Assembly: GCF_022539505.1 (NCBI RefSeq)
Contig: NC_061511.1
Span: forward strand, 31,196,620 to 31,260,619
Reading direction: 5' to 3'
Source of the DNA: Lolium rigidum
Lineage: Eukaryota; Streptophyta; Magnoliopsida; Poales; Poaceae
Length of the DNA: 64,000 bases
Both the position numbers and the translations under genes were made by a program. The notes beneath the pieces are model-generated. The model saw nothing but the letters and a program-made list of their open reading frames with translations, was not told the DNA's origin and did not search any database. Position 1 is the first letter of the stretch. The number at the start of each line of letters is the position of its first letter. Shown here piece by piece: positions 22,425 to 33,309 of the stretch.

Positions 22425-23111
22425 AGTGACCAAATATCAGGTGCCAAAAATAAATCCAAGAAAAGAAACTTGATTTCACATAGAGGATGACATGCGGGTC
22501 CCATTTAGCAGCAGCGGTATCAACGTTTGAGAGGCGGCATGAGGTCGAAAGAAAAAAGCAAGAGACCAAATATCAGGTGACAAAAATAACTCCAAGAAAA
22601 GAAACTTGATTGCACATAGAGGATGACATGTGGGTCCTATTTTGCTACAGCGGTATCAACGTTTCCAAGGAGGCACGGGATCGAAAGAAAAACGAAGTAG
22701 CCAGAAATCATGGGGTCAAAAAAATCCAAGAAAAGAAAGAATTTTGGTTCATAGAGGATGACATGCGGGACCCATGATCATGCATCGTAAACGGCTCGAT
22801 CGGAGAGCGTTGAACGACATGGCGCGATCGAGAAAAAAACAATGCTAGAGAGGCTGCCATCTGGGCCCTACATCTCTGGGCGGTGCGGATTTGCGTTGAC
22901 TCGGCCGGCGCACCCGAGAATTCATGATGCACCACGTCCCGGGCCACCATACACGACGTTTTGGACGCTTTCGTCGGGCTAGGTGGCCTCAAAAACGAGA
23001 AAAAAAAGTTTTGACATGCACCACGGAGAGAGCAACAATCGTAGGCCATGGTGCATCGGCAACCACGTCGCGACTTCAATTTCGTCGGCCATGGCAACTT
23101 TTCTTGTAGTG
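22425..23111. mobile_element. CACTA element N, right terminal fragment
   Basis: Ends with CAACTTTTCTTGTAGTG at 23111, the inverse of a CACTACAAGAAAAG terminal repeat characteristic of CACTA (En/Spm) elements. Next to it is a probable 3-bp target copy TCA (23112-23114). The interior holds the subterminal tandem repeats described separately. The left part is displaced beyond element C and outside the window. No transposase coding is seen in the fragment. Confidence 0.75.
22429..22800. repeat. Subterminal tandem repeats of about 135 bp in CACTA element N
   Basis: TCCAAGAAAAGAAA occurs at 22455, 22591 and 22725, that is at periods of 136 and 134 bp. Each is followed by CATAGAGGATGACATG(C/T)GGG and, in copies 1 and 2, by CAGCGGTATCAACGTTT. 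The third copy is the most diverged. Subterminal repeats are where CACTA transposase subunits are known to bind. Confidence 0.85.
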
Positions 23112-23189
23112 TCAACAACTAAGGTATGTGTTGTTTTATTGCAGTCGCAAACTAATTTTTATCATACTCGGTCAGGAACTACAATCCTG

Positions 23190-24294
23190 TATATACGCAT
23201 TGGAAGAAGTACCGCCAAGACCAAGGGCTCCTCTGTGACTTTTACGGAAAAGTGGCGGTATTTACACACTGCATTCCTTTGCCTCCCTTTACTGTTTGTA
23301 AAGCTGTTATTTCTCAGAAATTGTCATTCTTATGCATGTTCTTCCATATCTCTAGGGTAAATTTTCAATGGACACGAAGCAGTCACCAGTAAAAGGTGCA
23401 TGCAATAAACATCTTCAGAATGACGTGGAAAATCTGGTAAGTCAAGACCTGTGTTGTTTACAGAATGATAGAGTACACAGTTCCATCAACAAGATGGATG
23501 GGTTTACTATGTAGCTTGTATTTTCCTGAATGCATGCGCTGGTCTTTTAAATCACTGATTACGTTCGTACAATTTTGGCATAGATAGTTAATATATGTAA
23601 CTCGTGGTATCATTTCCATCATGCTCACTTTCCAAGAAGGTACATTGCTTAGTTCTGCGATGGATAGCTCAGGTGCGTTAAACTAAATTCCTGTTTTTGG
23701 TAGGTAGCTGGTTGTAGGAGCTTTTGTGCACATTGTTGCTTGCGCAAAAGTCTGCAGATTCTTTCTGCAATATAGATGCTCTGCATCTAACTGCTCTAAA
23801 TAGTGGTTAACTTGCACAACAACATATAACGCTGCACACATTATTGATTATTCACAAAATCTATAAGCTGGCTGCATGTATGTGTTTGTTTTCAGGGAGA
23901 CTCATACACAGATAAACAACCAAGTCTGGTGGATCTGATCAGGGAGACACACCACAACAAGGCCGACCGCGACTCCCGTGAAGTAGAACTTGTTCTTGTG
24001 AGTAAGCATTCAATGAGTTTATACTTTGCTTCATCTAACACCAATCTATCTTCTGTCTTTATTGCTAAACAAGCTTGAGATTGAAAAAGAGATGTCTCAA
24101 CCTACTCAATCGAATCTGAGCACCTAACCTGATTTACTGGAGATCGAGCTGAGGGAAAAAGGGGACCTGCAAGATCTTGTCAACTCCCATAATGCTAATC
24201 TGTTCAAGCTTAACAGAAAGGTCCAGGAAGCGAGAGAGAAGCAGGCTGCCCTTGAGGCAAGGCTTGAAACATTAACCAGGTCCCTGCCTGAGTA
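23190..24294 (+). pseudogene. CACTA-associated gene remnant (3' exons, coiled-coil end)
   Basis: Blocks read WKKYRQDQGLLCDFYGKVAV (from about 23196), DTKQSPVKGACNKH (from 23371, ending at a GTAAGTC donor at 23440), SLVDLIRETHHNKADRDSRE (from about 23920, after an acceptor TTTTCAG at 23895 and before a GTGAGT donor at 24000), and a last exon from about 24072. The last exon has an in-frame TAA near 24124 and then a coiled-coil run of charged residues (VQEAREKQAALEARLET) to a stop at 24292-24294. This resembles the C-terminal region of plant Ptta/En/Spm-type transposon proteins, but the resemblance is by eye only. Broken and probably inactive. Confidence 0.4.
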
Positions 24295-24569
24295 AACATG
24301 GTGAACTGGTGGTGCTATGATGAACATTTGAACTGTATTTTGGGCTGGTGGTCTTGCTTTTGGTGCAAGCTAAACTGTTATTATTTTGGAGGAGCTGAAC
24401 TGTTATGGTATGGTGCTAGTACATAGGATGAACTTAAGATCGAATGTAACTTGATGCAGAGTTATCTAGTTATTCTGGAGGAGCTGAACTGTATACCCAG
24501 GATGAGTGTTTATGTATTATTTTGGAGGAGCTGGACTGTATACGCAGGATGAGTGTTTATGTATTATTT

Positions 24570-25527
24570 ATATGTAATAAGGCCGCCACAAAACGGTTGT
24601 TAGTTGACACGCCGAGTTTGATAGGCTGAAAGGAATGACCCAGTTGAGTTAACTAGGCCGGCATTTATCGGCTGGAAGTAACAGGCTGGCTGAGAAAATC
24701 AGGCCGGGCCGTTCTAACAAGCCATTATTAGCGCACCAGCATTGATGGGCTTGAAGTAACATACCATTTTTGCAATTGATTTTTTTGGGACGTTGCAACA
24801 CAATAACGGGTCAGGATAGTAAGGCCGCACATTAAGGCTATTAAAAGGCCGGCCTTGAGTGGGCCAAGAAAAGGACCACGGTAAACGGGCTTGCCTTAAT
24901 GGGACACCGCAAATGGGCCTTGTGCATAGTTGGCAGCTATAAACGGACCGTCTTTTAATAGGCTGCAATAACTTGGGCCCAAAGTCTAGTTCCGTGCCAC
25001 GTGTGTTCCTACATGTGGGCCCCGATGTCCACGTGTTGGCATTTCATTCTGCCACGTGTCGAGATGGTATTGGGTCTTCTATACGCACATGTTTGTATTC
25101 CGGGTGACACGTGTCGACATGCCAATGGCGACGCTCTAGGCACGTGTCAACATTCAAATGCAAATCTACATGGCCACGTGGTGGGAGGAGGTTCGTCCGG
25201 AGTGGTCAGCTAGACGACAAAGATGACATATATCATGCGCCTTTAATTATTGGACCGACAACTCAATGATTGGTCTGACACGGTGGTCTCGATCGGGGAG
25301 GCAGCCGCATGACGGTTATTCCCGTCATGACGTACCGGACCGGGTGGGATTTGGGTGTGGGCTAGGCCGTCATGGATCCATGACGGGGTAATCTAACCAT
25401 CAGTCTGGCCATCTGTGACGCGAGGTTCGCCACGGAAATCCAAACCGTCAGTATGAGGCCTCCATGATGGTTTTGGCCTTTCGCTGACGAACTAAAATCG
25501 TTATGGACAAGCGAATTGTTACTAGTG
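24570..25527. other. Subterminal region of CACTA element M
   Basis: No gene. Short motifs cluster: AGGCCG/GGCCGGC-type between 24580 and 24900; CACGTG cores at about 25000, 25032, 25052, 25110, 25142 and 25175; and GTCATGG/CCATGACGG between 25310 and 25500. Small ORFs here are shadows of motif-rich DNA. Confidence 0.5.
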
Positions 25528-25530
25528 CTA

Positions 25531-26139
25531 ATACATGTTTCCATGGCATTGTTCCAACCTTGCTAGCATACCCTCTTCGCAGGATCTCCTTGAATGTAGT
25601 CTTCGGGAAACCTGACAATTTCAGGAAGGAAAAGATCAAGTTCGAGGTAGTAAATTGGGAATCACAGTACCACGCTATCCTTGGAAGGCCAGCTTATGCC
25701 AAATTTATGGCTGTATCTCACTACGCGTACTTGAAGCTCAAGATGCCAGGCAACAATGTGACCAATATCACGGTTCATAGAAGTTTTTCTTGTTTGGACA
25801 ATTGTGATCGAGAGTTCCAGAAGATTTGCCGCTAAGTTTGGGGTAAAGCAGGAAGGCAAAGCTATAGACGTTGCTCCCAAGAAGTTAGCTCTTCAAGGCG
25901 AGGAACCTAAGCTTAAGGAGGAAGACAAAATCAAGAAGACGAAGAAACAACCCGATGATCTTGCAACGACAGTATCAACTGTCAAATCTTCGACAGCAGA
26001 CGTTAGATCCTCAGCGGAAGGCACTAACCCTTTGGCAATAATTGCCAATGCTTCTGTAGAAACTATCGGCACCACCCCAGAAGACGTCGTCACTTCAGCA
26101 AACGTCGGTCGGGACAAGAAGAACCCTCCTCTTACATAA
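25531..26139 (+). pseudogene. Element E protease-region remnant
   Basis: The frame reads RISLNVVFGKPDNFRKEKI, then ESQYHAILGRPAYAKFMAV, then LKMPGNNVTNITVH to a stop near 25835. The ILGRPAY phrase is the C-terminal part of a retroviral-type aspartic protease as found between gag and reverse transcriptase in Tat elements. The catalytic Asp triad region is missing, since the CACTA insertion cuts it. At about 25815 the frame shifts to one reading AAKFGVKQEGKAIDV and a Lys/Asp/Thr/Ser-rich tail ending at 26139. What follows is 3' noncoding DNA, so the pol domains were deleted before or after insertion. Confidence 0.65.
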
Positions 26140-27030
26140 GAAGACGAGTGGTGGCATGCATCTTTAATCTTCATAGAATTTTATTTTCAATAAGGCTTTC
26201 TAAAGCCATAGCAATTTAGCTTATCTTATCGTCGCAGACTTATTAATAAAGTTCAAGTTTCGTTTATACAAGCACTCGATTGATTCGGGACACCCGACAA
26301 ATTTTTCAAGAATCTTCGCATAATACCGCGAACGTTGACTTCAGAATATACGAACACAGAAAGCGGACCCGATAAAAAAGATCGGGAGACGCCCATGCTG
26401 GTTATACTCAAAGGTTATCATCTAAGCCTTGGGGAACATGCGAGTGCTGCAATTGATGATAACCAAAGGGTCCTCAAAAAAATACAATGAAAATACACAT
26501 TTTCTTTTTGCCAAAGCCTCAGGGAAAATGCGAGCGCTGCAAATGGCAACGACAATATAAGTCATGGAAGGCCCACGCCGGTACATCGAACAAGGAGTAC
26601 TAAAGAGCAACGGAGTTGACATCGAGCATAATTTCCTCGATTTACTCGGGGGCTGCCGCGAACAAAATATACGTTTTCGGTTATAGCAAAGTTGCGATTA
26701 CTGCGGGTTCCTTGGACCCGCAACATGAACTGATTACTAGAAAATTTTGCTGCCGATTTTTTTTACGAAGCATCATAAAGCCGATGCCAGAAAGATTAGC
26801 TCACCATCACTTGCCGCTTAGCCGATAAATATATCAAATATCGCCACCGGCATTTGGAGATAATCCTTCGAAGTAACGATACTTTGTCAAAAAGTGACAA
26901 ATGCGTCGTCTTCAAGAATTGGTTCATCTCTACAAAGGCTTTTTGAGATTGATGCAAAGGAAAAAATCATCGATTAGCTCATCTCTTAAGCAGTAATATG
27001 AGCGCAAGAGGGAAAAACTTGTGATTGGGT
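26140..27030 (+). other. Element E noncoding region with diverged internal repeats
   Basis: No supported gene. Two related phrases (GGGGAACATGCGAGTGCTGC at about 26432 and a close variant AAAATGCGAGCGCTGC at about 26525) mark an internal duplication of roughly 95 bp. CTCGGGGGCTGCC at 26646 resembles Tat tract motifs. Confidence 0.4.
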
Positions 27031-29470
27031 AAATAAGTTACATTGTACACACGAATAAACTTACACCCAAGGTACCCAAATATTCGGGTATATAGAGTTC
27101 TGAGAAAAGTGATTTACAGCAACCATATCGATTACAACAGAATTACACTAGCATCAAAGCTATTCATGGGGAATTCCGACTGCATCGCCTGCTTCAGAGC
27201 TAACCTCCAATCTAGCAACTACAATAGAGGCATGTGTTATAACGGCGGGAAAATACTGCCTCACATTGTTGTCGGCCTTCGCAATCGCCTCCAAATCCAA
27301 TAAAGGATGTTGAGATAGCACAAAGGAAAAAAGCAGTTTCTGCTGTAGCAAGAAGTTGACTACGAACCAAAGTGCGAACCTTCTTGGCATTACTAAACTC
27401 CGACATCAAAGTTAGCAATGTTGGAGGAGCTGAATTAAGAGGGAACATGGTTTTCCATATCATCCTCAAACCTGTATGGCATTTGTTAAACCCGATCTTG
27501 GAACTTTACAATGGTGGCACCTTTCCTTTTATCTGTCCAGAAGACCTTGTTGAATTGAGACAAACTCGTCAGAACCTCAACCCGCTCATGGACTCGCTTG
27601 TTCTCTTCGGACAAGTTTAGAGGAATGACCGACAAGAATGATAATGCAAAAGTTCAGGAACCAAAGGAGAAAGTACCCTAAAAAATTGTGGGAGTCGAAA
27701 GATTATCGAGTACTCACAATTGACGCTCTCTGTGGCCTTCTGAAGCTCACCCAGACCATACCGCTCTGCTTCTACAGCCAGTTCACCCTTCTTCTTTATG
27801 ACAGCTGCCAAGGCATGAATACCCAGGAGATCTTTCTCCATGCAAAGAATTTAGGTTCTCATCTATTGAAGAAGGACGGTCTCAGATCCAGCAGCCGAAG
27901 TATCCTCGACAAAAGGAGTCATAGGAACCACCTGCAAATACATTATCGAGTGTGTGTCAAGAATATGAGCGGTATTAATGGCTTTAAATCACTCCCATTG
28001 GGAGCGCGCAGTTAAGGATAAAGACACCAAAATCGCAAGGGAAGAACTGACAACATTGCCAGCTCTGAATTCATTACAAAACGGGGCTTTAGAAAAGCCA
28101 TTGTTCGAAGCAAAATATCAATTACAATTTGATAGGGAAAACTTAAGGAGCCTGGGTTTGCGTTGACAAGCTTGGGGCAGCTCCTCCAACAGCTGGCTTG
28201 TTAGCTTCCACCAGATCAAGAAGCTGTCACGCGCATTTGCTGCCGACAAACTAAAAGGGCTAAGATCGATAGCTATCCCATCCTGATCCTTCGGCAACTC
28301 CTTCGTCAGAAATTCCATATCAGCTTTGAAGTCGTACCCAATCAGAAGTTGGAAGGCAAGAAGAGCGCCGTAGCTACACAAGGTACATTTCAATACCTCT
28401 ATGATGCCCTCGGTGTCGACGGATAAGGCTTTCACCAGCTGCTCTAGAGTTTTCTTCTGATCTGCCTTTGGGAAGATCATAGTGTGGAATCTCGACAAGA
28501 CCGCCTTGTTCTTCTGAAGAAGAACTCGGACAAGCTCGCCGGACTCGACCGCCATGGAAATAGCATCGGCTGGAAGCTTGCCTATAGAATTGGCAGGAAT
28601 ATTGGCAGCTCCTGCAAAAAGTAAAAGCAGAAGTAAGAAGTCGATAAAACTAAATAAAAACGAGTTTGAAGACAGTGCAATAAAATTACCTAGCAGGGCC
28701 ATGGTGGACTTGTGCAGGAGATCCTCTTTCTCCTTCTTCTGGACTTGGGCCTTTGCCTTCTCCTTCTCATCCTTCTTCAGCTTCTTCTTCAGCTGATCGA
28801 GTTCTTTCTTCAAAGAATCCACCTCTTGTCGGGCAGTGGCTGTAATTGTAACTGCTTGGTCAAGCTTGGCAAATTTCAATTGGGCATCCTCCTAGAGCCG
28901 AGCATTATCAGCTTGAAGCAAGGAGAATTGGGAGGCGAAGTCCTTCATGTAACGGCATCTCTGATACTCTATAACATAGCATCAAGACAAATACGTCATT
29001 AATCGTATCAAAATTCCTGTTGAGTCTACAATCGACTGCAAACAATTGAATATAGACTCAGGGGCTAGAAGAGAGAGAATCATCATCAAGAATAACAGAA
29101 ATGAAATGAGTTGCATTATTCACCTGCCCTCTGTGAGTCGAGGGTGGAATGGTAGCTGCCAGAGGAAGTTCCTTTCCCTTCGAGAGAGAAGAAGGAGCTA
29201 GTGCATCTTTCGGTAAAATTGGAACTTCGGATGCGGAAGGAGCTAGACCGCTGGAGATGGCCTTTGCCTTCTTCGAAGGAGGCTCAACAAAGCCTTCCTC
29301 GCTGCAAGCAAATAGACAACTATGTCAAAGGGAATGTCAGTCGACTTCAAAAGAAACAAAAAGGAACTAACAAGTGAAGAAGCAAATCATCTTCATCGGC
29401 AAAGCCGCCGGATGGCCTCTTTGGCGGTTGGGCGCTTGACTTCTCCAGAGCTACATGAACAAAGGGAACA
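27030..29470 (-). pseudogene. Element E antisense gene (coiled-coil type) with introns
   Basis: The clearest block is 28879-28690 on the minus strand (KFAKLDQAVTITATARQEVD, then a Lys/Glu-rich coiled coil to HKSTMALLG). A GT-AG intron at 28612-28689 (78 bp; donor GTAATT, acceptor TTTGCAG) joins it to an exon encoding GKLPADAISMAVESGELVRV, then ADQKKTLEQLVKALSVDTEG and DSFLIWWKLTSQLLEELPQA, ending near 28118. Further exon-like pieces occur at about 27841-27690, 27469-27212, and 29290-29150 (Ser/Glu/Lys-rich). It is antisense to the retrotransposon, like the antisense genes of B and C, but it lacks the Transposase_28-like block within the visible part. The start is not identified. Fragmentary; function unknown. 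Confidence 0.5.
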
Positions 29471-29515
29471 CGATCAGCATCATTGTCATGATGACTAGAC
29501 TCCGCTAAAGTAGAA

Positions 29516-31005
29516 CAATTTTTTTGCTATAAAGTCTCCAACGAGTCAGTATTTTTTCGATAGACCTTTTTTGCTAGATAGAAGCAAAAGCAAGATTTTT
29601 TTTACTACATAGAAGTATAAGTGGGGATTTGTCAAATGAGAGCTTTTTTTTCTTTCAAAGGAAAACATACATATGAGCTTTTGTTTTTCTGCCCTTCCGT
29701 TTTCCTCATAATATTACACACAACCATATAGAGTGAAATTATCTCGGTGCAATAGATCACACAGAGGTTAGGTTTCCACCACCTATCTTGAGCAAATATG
29801 CATAGAAAACTCTCACGACTATCAGTGTATTGTGGAGACAGATGCTACAAGGGTAGCTCACTAGCTCAGATGAGGTGAAAAGCCATGGAGACATTGCAGA
29901 TATCTGGGACAAGATTGACACACGAGATACCAAGGTTTGGACCCTCTCGGTAGAAGCAAAGACCTAATCTTTCCTTAATTGTTATTGCTTAGATTGATTA
30001 TAGGGCGTCGGAGGTGGCAGTGACGACTAAGATAGGCTGAATGAGGAGACCTGTAGCCAGGCCTTGTATAGATGACCTACTAGGGTTTACAAAGACATCT
30101 ACCTAGTTGGTTACGATATCATGTCAACTAGATCACGACGAAGTCGCAAACTTGAGCTCCAACTTGATCTCTTCCTTGTTTGACTGGACATATCCATGGT
30201 CGACCATTGCCTTCATGTTAAGCCCACCAATGATGCGGCCATGAGTATGCCACAGCCATCCTGGTGTTCTGGTCTGATTCGTCTCCTTGGTCCTACCCGG
30301 GTGGGTGTTCCCTCATCATTAGCCCTGAGTGCATCAGAGACTTGTCACCGCCTTCGCTTCTTCGCTAGGAGGTTGTCATTTCTCAATTCCCTTTCAAATG
30401 AGCCATTTGCGGGAAGAAGCTGAAGAACTTCTAACCAAATTAGAATCATAAGGCCAACTTTTGAACCTCCACTTCCCAGTCTTATTCGATTTTAATCGCG
30501 CCGGCTTGTTCCCATTGGGCGCCTCACAATGCCGACTCCGCTTCCATGATACATCGTGCTTTGTGAACGACATGTCGAACCATTTGCGTGTAGTATTTCT
30601 CATCCTGGCCATGAAGTCGCCCTTCAAAAAGACCCGATGGGACAACACAACGGTACATCGGAAACCATCCTGGGACGAAGTAGGAGCATTAAATGATGCC
30701 TCGACTCGCGCATGAAGGATCTGGAACACACGATTTCCCCTGAAGGTAGACGTCGAGTGATTTGAACCGTAAATGTTGGCGCTTTCTCACGATCCACGAA
30801 AGTGATATCATTGTTCCCTGAAGGTGTGGTCCGGTGTCCCCCCACTCCTATCATTAAAGTTGAAGGGGTAAGTTATCCCTTGGAAGATACCCCATCTCGT
30901 AACGAAGAGGTATCGAGAGATCTTGGCTGTCCATTTGTTTTCCAGTGCCAAAATTTGGAGGGGGAGACACTGAAGCAAAATTGAAAAGATGATACAACAA
31001 ATTAT
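29516..31005. other. Unrecognised DNA between element E and a hairpin MITE
   Basis: I see no convincing gene, LTR or terminal repeat here. Poly-T/A runs occur at 29519-29660. Minus-strand ORFs at 30394-30729 and 30624-30854 and plus-strand ORFs at 30196-30423 and 30461-30715 are short, overlap one another and match nothing I recognise. It could be worn retrotransposon sequence. Confidence 0.35.
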
Positions 31006-31006
31006 C

Positions 31007-31229
31007 TAACATTTTCCTTACAATTTGTGACGTTATCTTTTGTAAAAAGAGGCAAAATCTTACTACCTCCGACGTGGGGGATAAAGAGTTACCGTAGAAA
31101 ATGTGTATGATTGGGAAAAGCACTCCATTATTCCTAGAGTATTGGTATATTCTTTCTAACAATATGATACGGTACTATTTAGTTAAGTAAAGAAATATTA
31201 TCACGTCACAAATTGTAAGGAAAATATTA
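31007..31229. mobile_element. About 220-bp MITE with 30-bp inverted ends
   Basis: TAACATTTTCCTTACAATTT (from 31007), continuing to GTGACGT, is inverted with one or two mismatches at 31200-31229 (ACGTCACAAATTGTAAGG...TTA). The interior is AT-rich and noncoding. No certain target duplication; superfamily not assigned. Confidence 0.7.
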
Positions 31230-31340
31230 CACAAAAATTAGCAACAAACTGCTATGAAACAGCAATACAAGTAGAGTACATGATGCACAGGATATGTTGC
31301 CCTATTTATGCGACCTATGAATTATAACGTGTAATAATCC

Positions 31341-32315
31341 GGAAATGCGTTTCTAGCGGAGCCGCTAGCTACCGGTGCTCGCCCAGCCAATGAAAAGGAG
31401 CCATGCGAACGTATGCTTATACCGTCCTCCACATTTTTCTGTACTCCGTATTATACTTCTGTATCCATTAACTGCATCTCGTATTTTCTCATATATATAG
31501 ATATAGGGCCGATCACGTTGTTGAGTACTGGTGCAATAACTGCTACTACCCCGTGTAAACTTTTGTCCGGGAGGTGGGGTATTGGCTCAAAGTTGCATAT
31601 ATTATGAAAAATACACAAATATTTTTTCTTAAAAATGTTAGAATTCTGTAATAAAATTTTCCGTGTACATGTGAACAGTCTATGTTCTCAAGTTTTCGGA
31701 AAATCCGAATATTTTATGCGGCCCGTGTAAAAATATCCAAAATGTTCAGTGCCTAGTTATGTTGTTATGTTGGAGTATCAATTCTTTCCTAAAAGTTTCT
31801 GGTGCGAATATGGAATGCTAAGATGTACTTGCAAAATTATATTTTGGATTTTTCTAACATTTTGAATTATATTTTCACAGAATAGATTTATATGCACCTA
31901 TGCCTAGCTGCCATCGCAGTTTTGATGTACTTGCGAAATTATATTTTGGAATTTTTAACATTTTAAATTATGTTTTAAGACAATAAATTTATATGCACAT
32001 GTGACTCGCTACCTCGTCGCTGCGGTCTGGATGTACTAGCGAAATTATATTTTGGATTTTTTAACATTTATGCAACTTGACATGTAGTTTCAGGCACTCG
32101 ACCACTCGTCGTTTGCAGCTTCTTATCGCACTGTTGCCTCCGCTTTTTTGTATCAAGATCCCTCATATCATTGGATGGAGTGGGCCAGGCATGTATTATA
32201 TACGTATCAGGTATGTATTCTGCATGCAGCAAGTAGTACATTCCGAATCGCAAACAACAAATGAGCGGTAGATGCATGACCGGTAGCTAGCGGCGCCGCT
32301 AGAAAAACCGCGTTG
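31341..32315. mobile_element. Mutator-type non-autonomous element (975 bp) with 10-bp target duplication
   Basis: Terminal inverted repeats: GGAAATGCGTTTCTAGCGG at the left and, read inward from the right end, CAACGCGGTTTTTCTAGCGG. Both continue as (A/C)GCCGCTAGCTACCGGT. The sequence GTAATAATCC flanks it on both sides (31331-31340 and 32316-32325). A 9-11-bp duplication with TIRs of this sort fits the Mutator superfamily. The interior has no transposase; short ORFs at 32068-32277 are shadows. It carries a tandem repeat of about 105 bp. Confidence 0.85.
31818..32070. repeat. About 105-bp tandem repeat inside the Mutator-type element
   Basis: The phrase GATGTACTTGC(A/G)AAATTATA followed by TTTTGGA occurs at about 31821, 31923 and 32029 (GATGTACTAGCG in the last). 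Two nearly full units and a partial third are present, separated by a variable segment containing TTTATATGCAC(C/A)T. Confidence 0.75.
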
Positions 32316-32325
32316 GTAATAATCC

Positions 32326-32670
32326 TAGTCACTCCATTTCTTTGCTATTTCCCTGCTGATCACCATGGGACTGCTGATCACGCCGGAACAAATATGCCCA
32401 GGAGGTCTCCAAATTCGGAAAGCACTTCAGATTCTCCGGTTTACGGGAATAATTACAAGGGAATCGCAAGTTTGATTCCAACCTAAACGCGGTCATGCCG
32501 ACTGGCAACTGGTCCGACTCGGACTCTGGAAGGGTATGTCTGGACTGTTCGATCTCGGATGCGCTAGGTGCTACATAAGGCAGGCCGGGTTCATGGGACA
32601 GAAACATAGTCAGCTCGATACTACACGGAACAAACAAACAAACTAACAAACGGAGATCACCACCTCCATT
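32326..32670. other. Region upstream of the unknown ORF
   Basis: 345 bp right of the Mutator-type element, with no gene. CAAACAAACAAACTAACAAAC at 32632-32652 would be a typical untranslated leader composition for the following ORF; no clear TATA box. Confidence 0.3.
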
Positions 32671-33111
32671 ATGATCGCCCAACTCGGATCGATGTCCAGA
32701 ATGCTTTTGACGGTTGGCCAGCAGAAGCCGAAGACGAAGAAGAAGAGGGCGGCCGAGGATACGCTGGGGGACGAGTACACGGAGAAGAGGGTGAAGGCCA
32801 ACTGCTGGGAGCCGTCGGAGGACGAGGAAATCGAAGCCATCCGGGCAAGCACACGTGCCCAGACGATCTGGTTCCAGAGATTCATGGCCGCATCAGATAG
32901 GGTCCTCAAGGATGCCGAGGATTATCTCAACACCATGCGCACCAAGGAAGAAGACGCTCTTAGATCATCGTACTGGTCTCGTATCTCGCGGCGGTCTGTG
33001 GCTGCGGTTATCAACTTAATGCGGATCTTAAATGTTTGGCAGAGGAATCAAAGCGGACGAAAAACTCGACGTTCCTTCTCTTCTCACAAGGTACTTCGAA
33101 CAACGGGATGA
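32671..33111 (+). CDS. Unknown gene-like ORF (146 codons), possibly truncated
   Basis: The frame starts MIAQLGSMSRMLL; a second Met at codon 8 is an alternative start. A basic stretch QKPKTKKKRAA resembles a nuclear-localisation signal. Then come an acidic segment (EPSEDEEIEAIRAST), a helical charged region and a basic C-terminus. The first 300 bases have strong G/C at third codon positions, as in grass host genes and unlike the AT-rich retrotransposon ORFs nearby; the last 100 bases lose this bias. I do not recognise the family. The ORF ends about 45 bp before the first recognisable base of element F, whose 5' LTR is missing, so the true 3' end of the gene may have been lost. It could be a host gene fragment carried by a transposon. 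Confidence 0.45.
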   Translation: MIAQLGSMSRMLLTVGQQKPKTKKKRAAEDTLGDEYTEKRVKANCWEPSEDEEIEAIRASTRAQTIWFQRFMAASDRVLKDAEDYLNTMRTKEEDALRSSYWSRISRRSVAAVINLMRILNVWQRNQSGRKTRRSFSSHKVLRTTG

Positions 33112-33155
33112 AGAAATACAACAAAGCGGCTAGTGGCATACATCAAGCTATTTTC

Positions 33156-33173
33156 TGGCGCCGTTGCCGGGGA
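33156..33173 (+). promoter_or_regulatory. Element F primer-binding site, with a second PBS-like copy
   Basis: TGGCGCCGTTGCCGGGGA is a complete 18-base tRNA-Asp-type PBS. A second, degraded copy in the same AAGCTATTTT(C)... context lies at 33214-33237 (CCGGCGCCGTTGTC), so the PBS region is partly duplicated with an offset of about 68 bp. Confidence 0.88.
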
Positions 33174-33309
33174 GGAAAGGTAAAAGGTACTCACACTCCG
33201 GATCTCGGCTACTAAGCTATTTTCCGGCGCCGTTGTCAGTGCTCGAAGCTATTTCCTTTAGATCCTGCAATTGCATCTTTTGGCTTCTTGTTTACACTAG
33301 TTAGGCATA

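Larger units (their letters stand above)
23112..25527. mobile_element. CACTA element M, right part
   Basis: The right end is AATTGTTACTAGTG at 25527, the inverse of a CACTAGTAAC terminal repeat, followed by a possible 3-bp target copy CTA. It contains a decayed multi-exon gene (about 23190-24294) and a long subterminal region (about 24570-25527) rich in AGGCCG/GGCCGG, CCACGTG(T) and CCGTCATG motifs, as is usual for CACTA ends. Element N is inserted in it, and it is inserted in the protease region of element E. Confidence 0.65.
25528..29515 (+). mobile_element. Element E: decayed Tat-lineage Ty3/Gypsy fragment
   Basis: A protease-region fragment on the plus strand is followed, without reverse transcriptase or integrase, by noncoding DNA and an antisense gene on the minus strand. 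No LTR is recognised. The right limit (about 29515) is where recognisable antisense-gene exons end. It is the oldest layer of the left-hand nest and hosts CACTA element M. Confidence 0.6.

Noticed and set aside
30394..30854. Overlapping minus-strand ORFs as a possible gene
   Set aside because: Two short frames overlapping in different phases, without recognisable domain, codon bias or splice logic; left as unassigned DNA.
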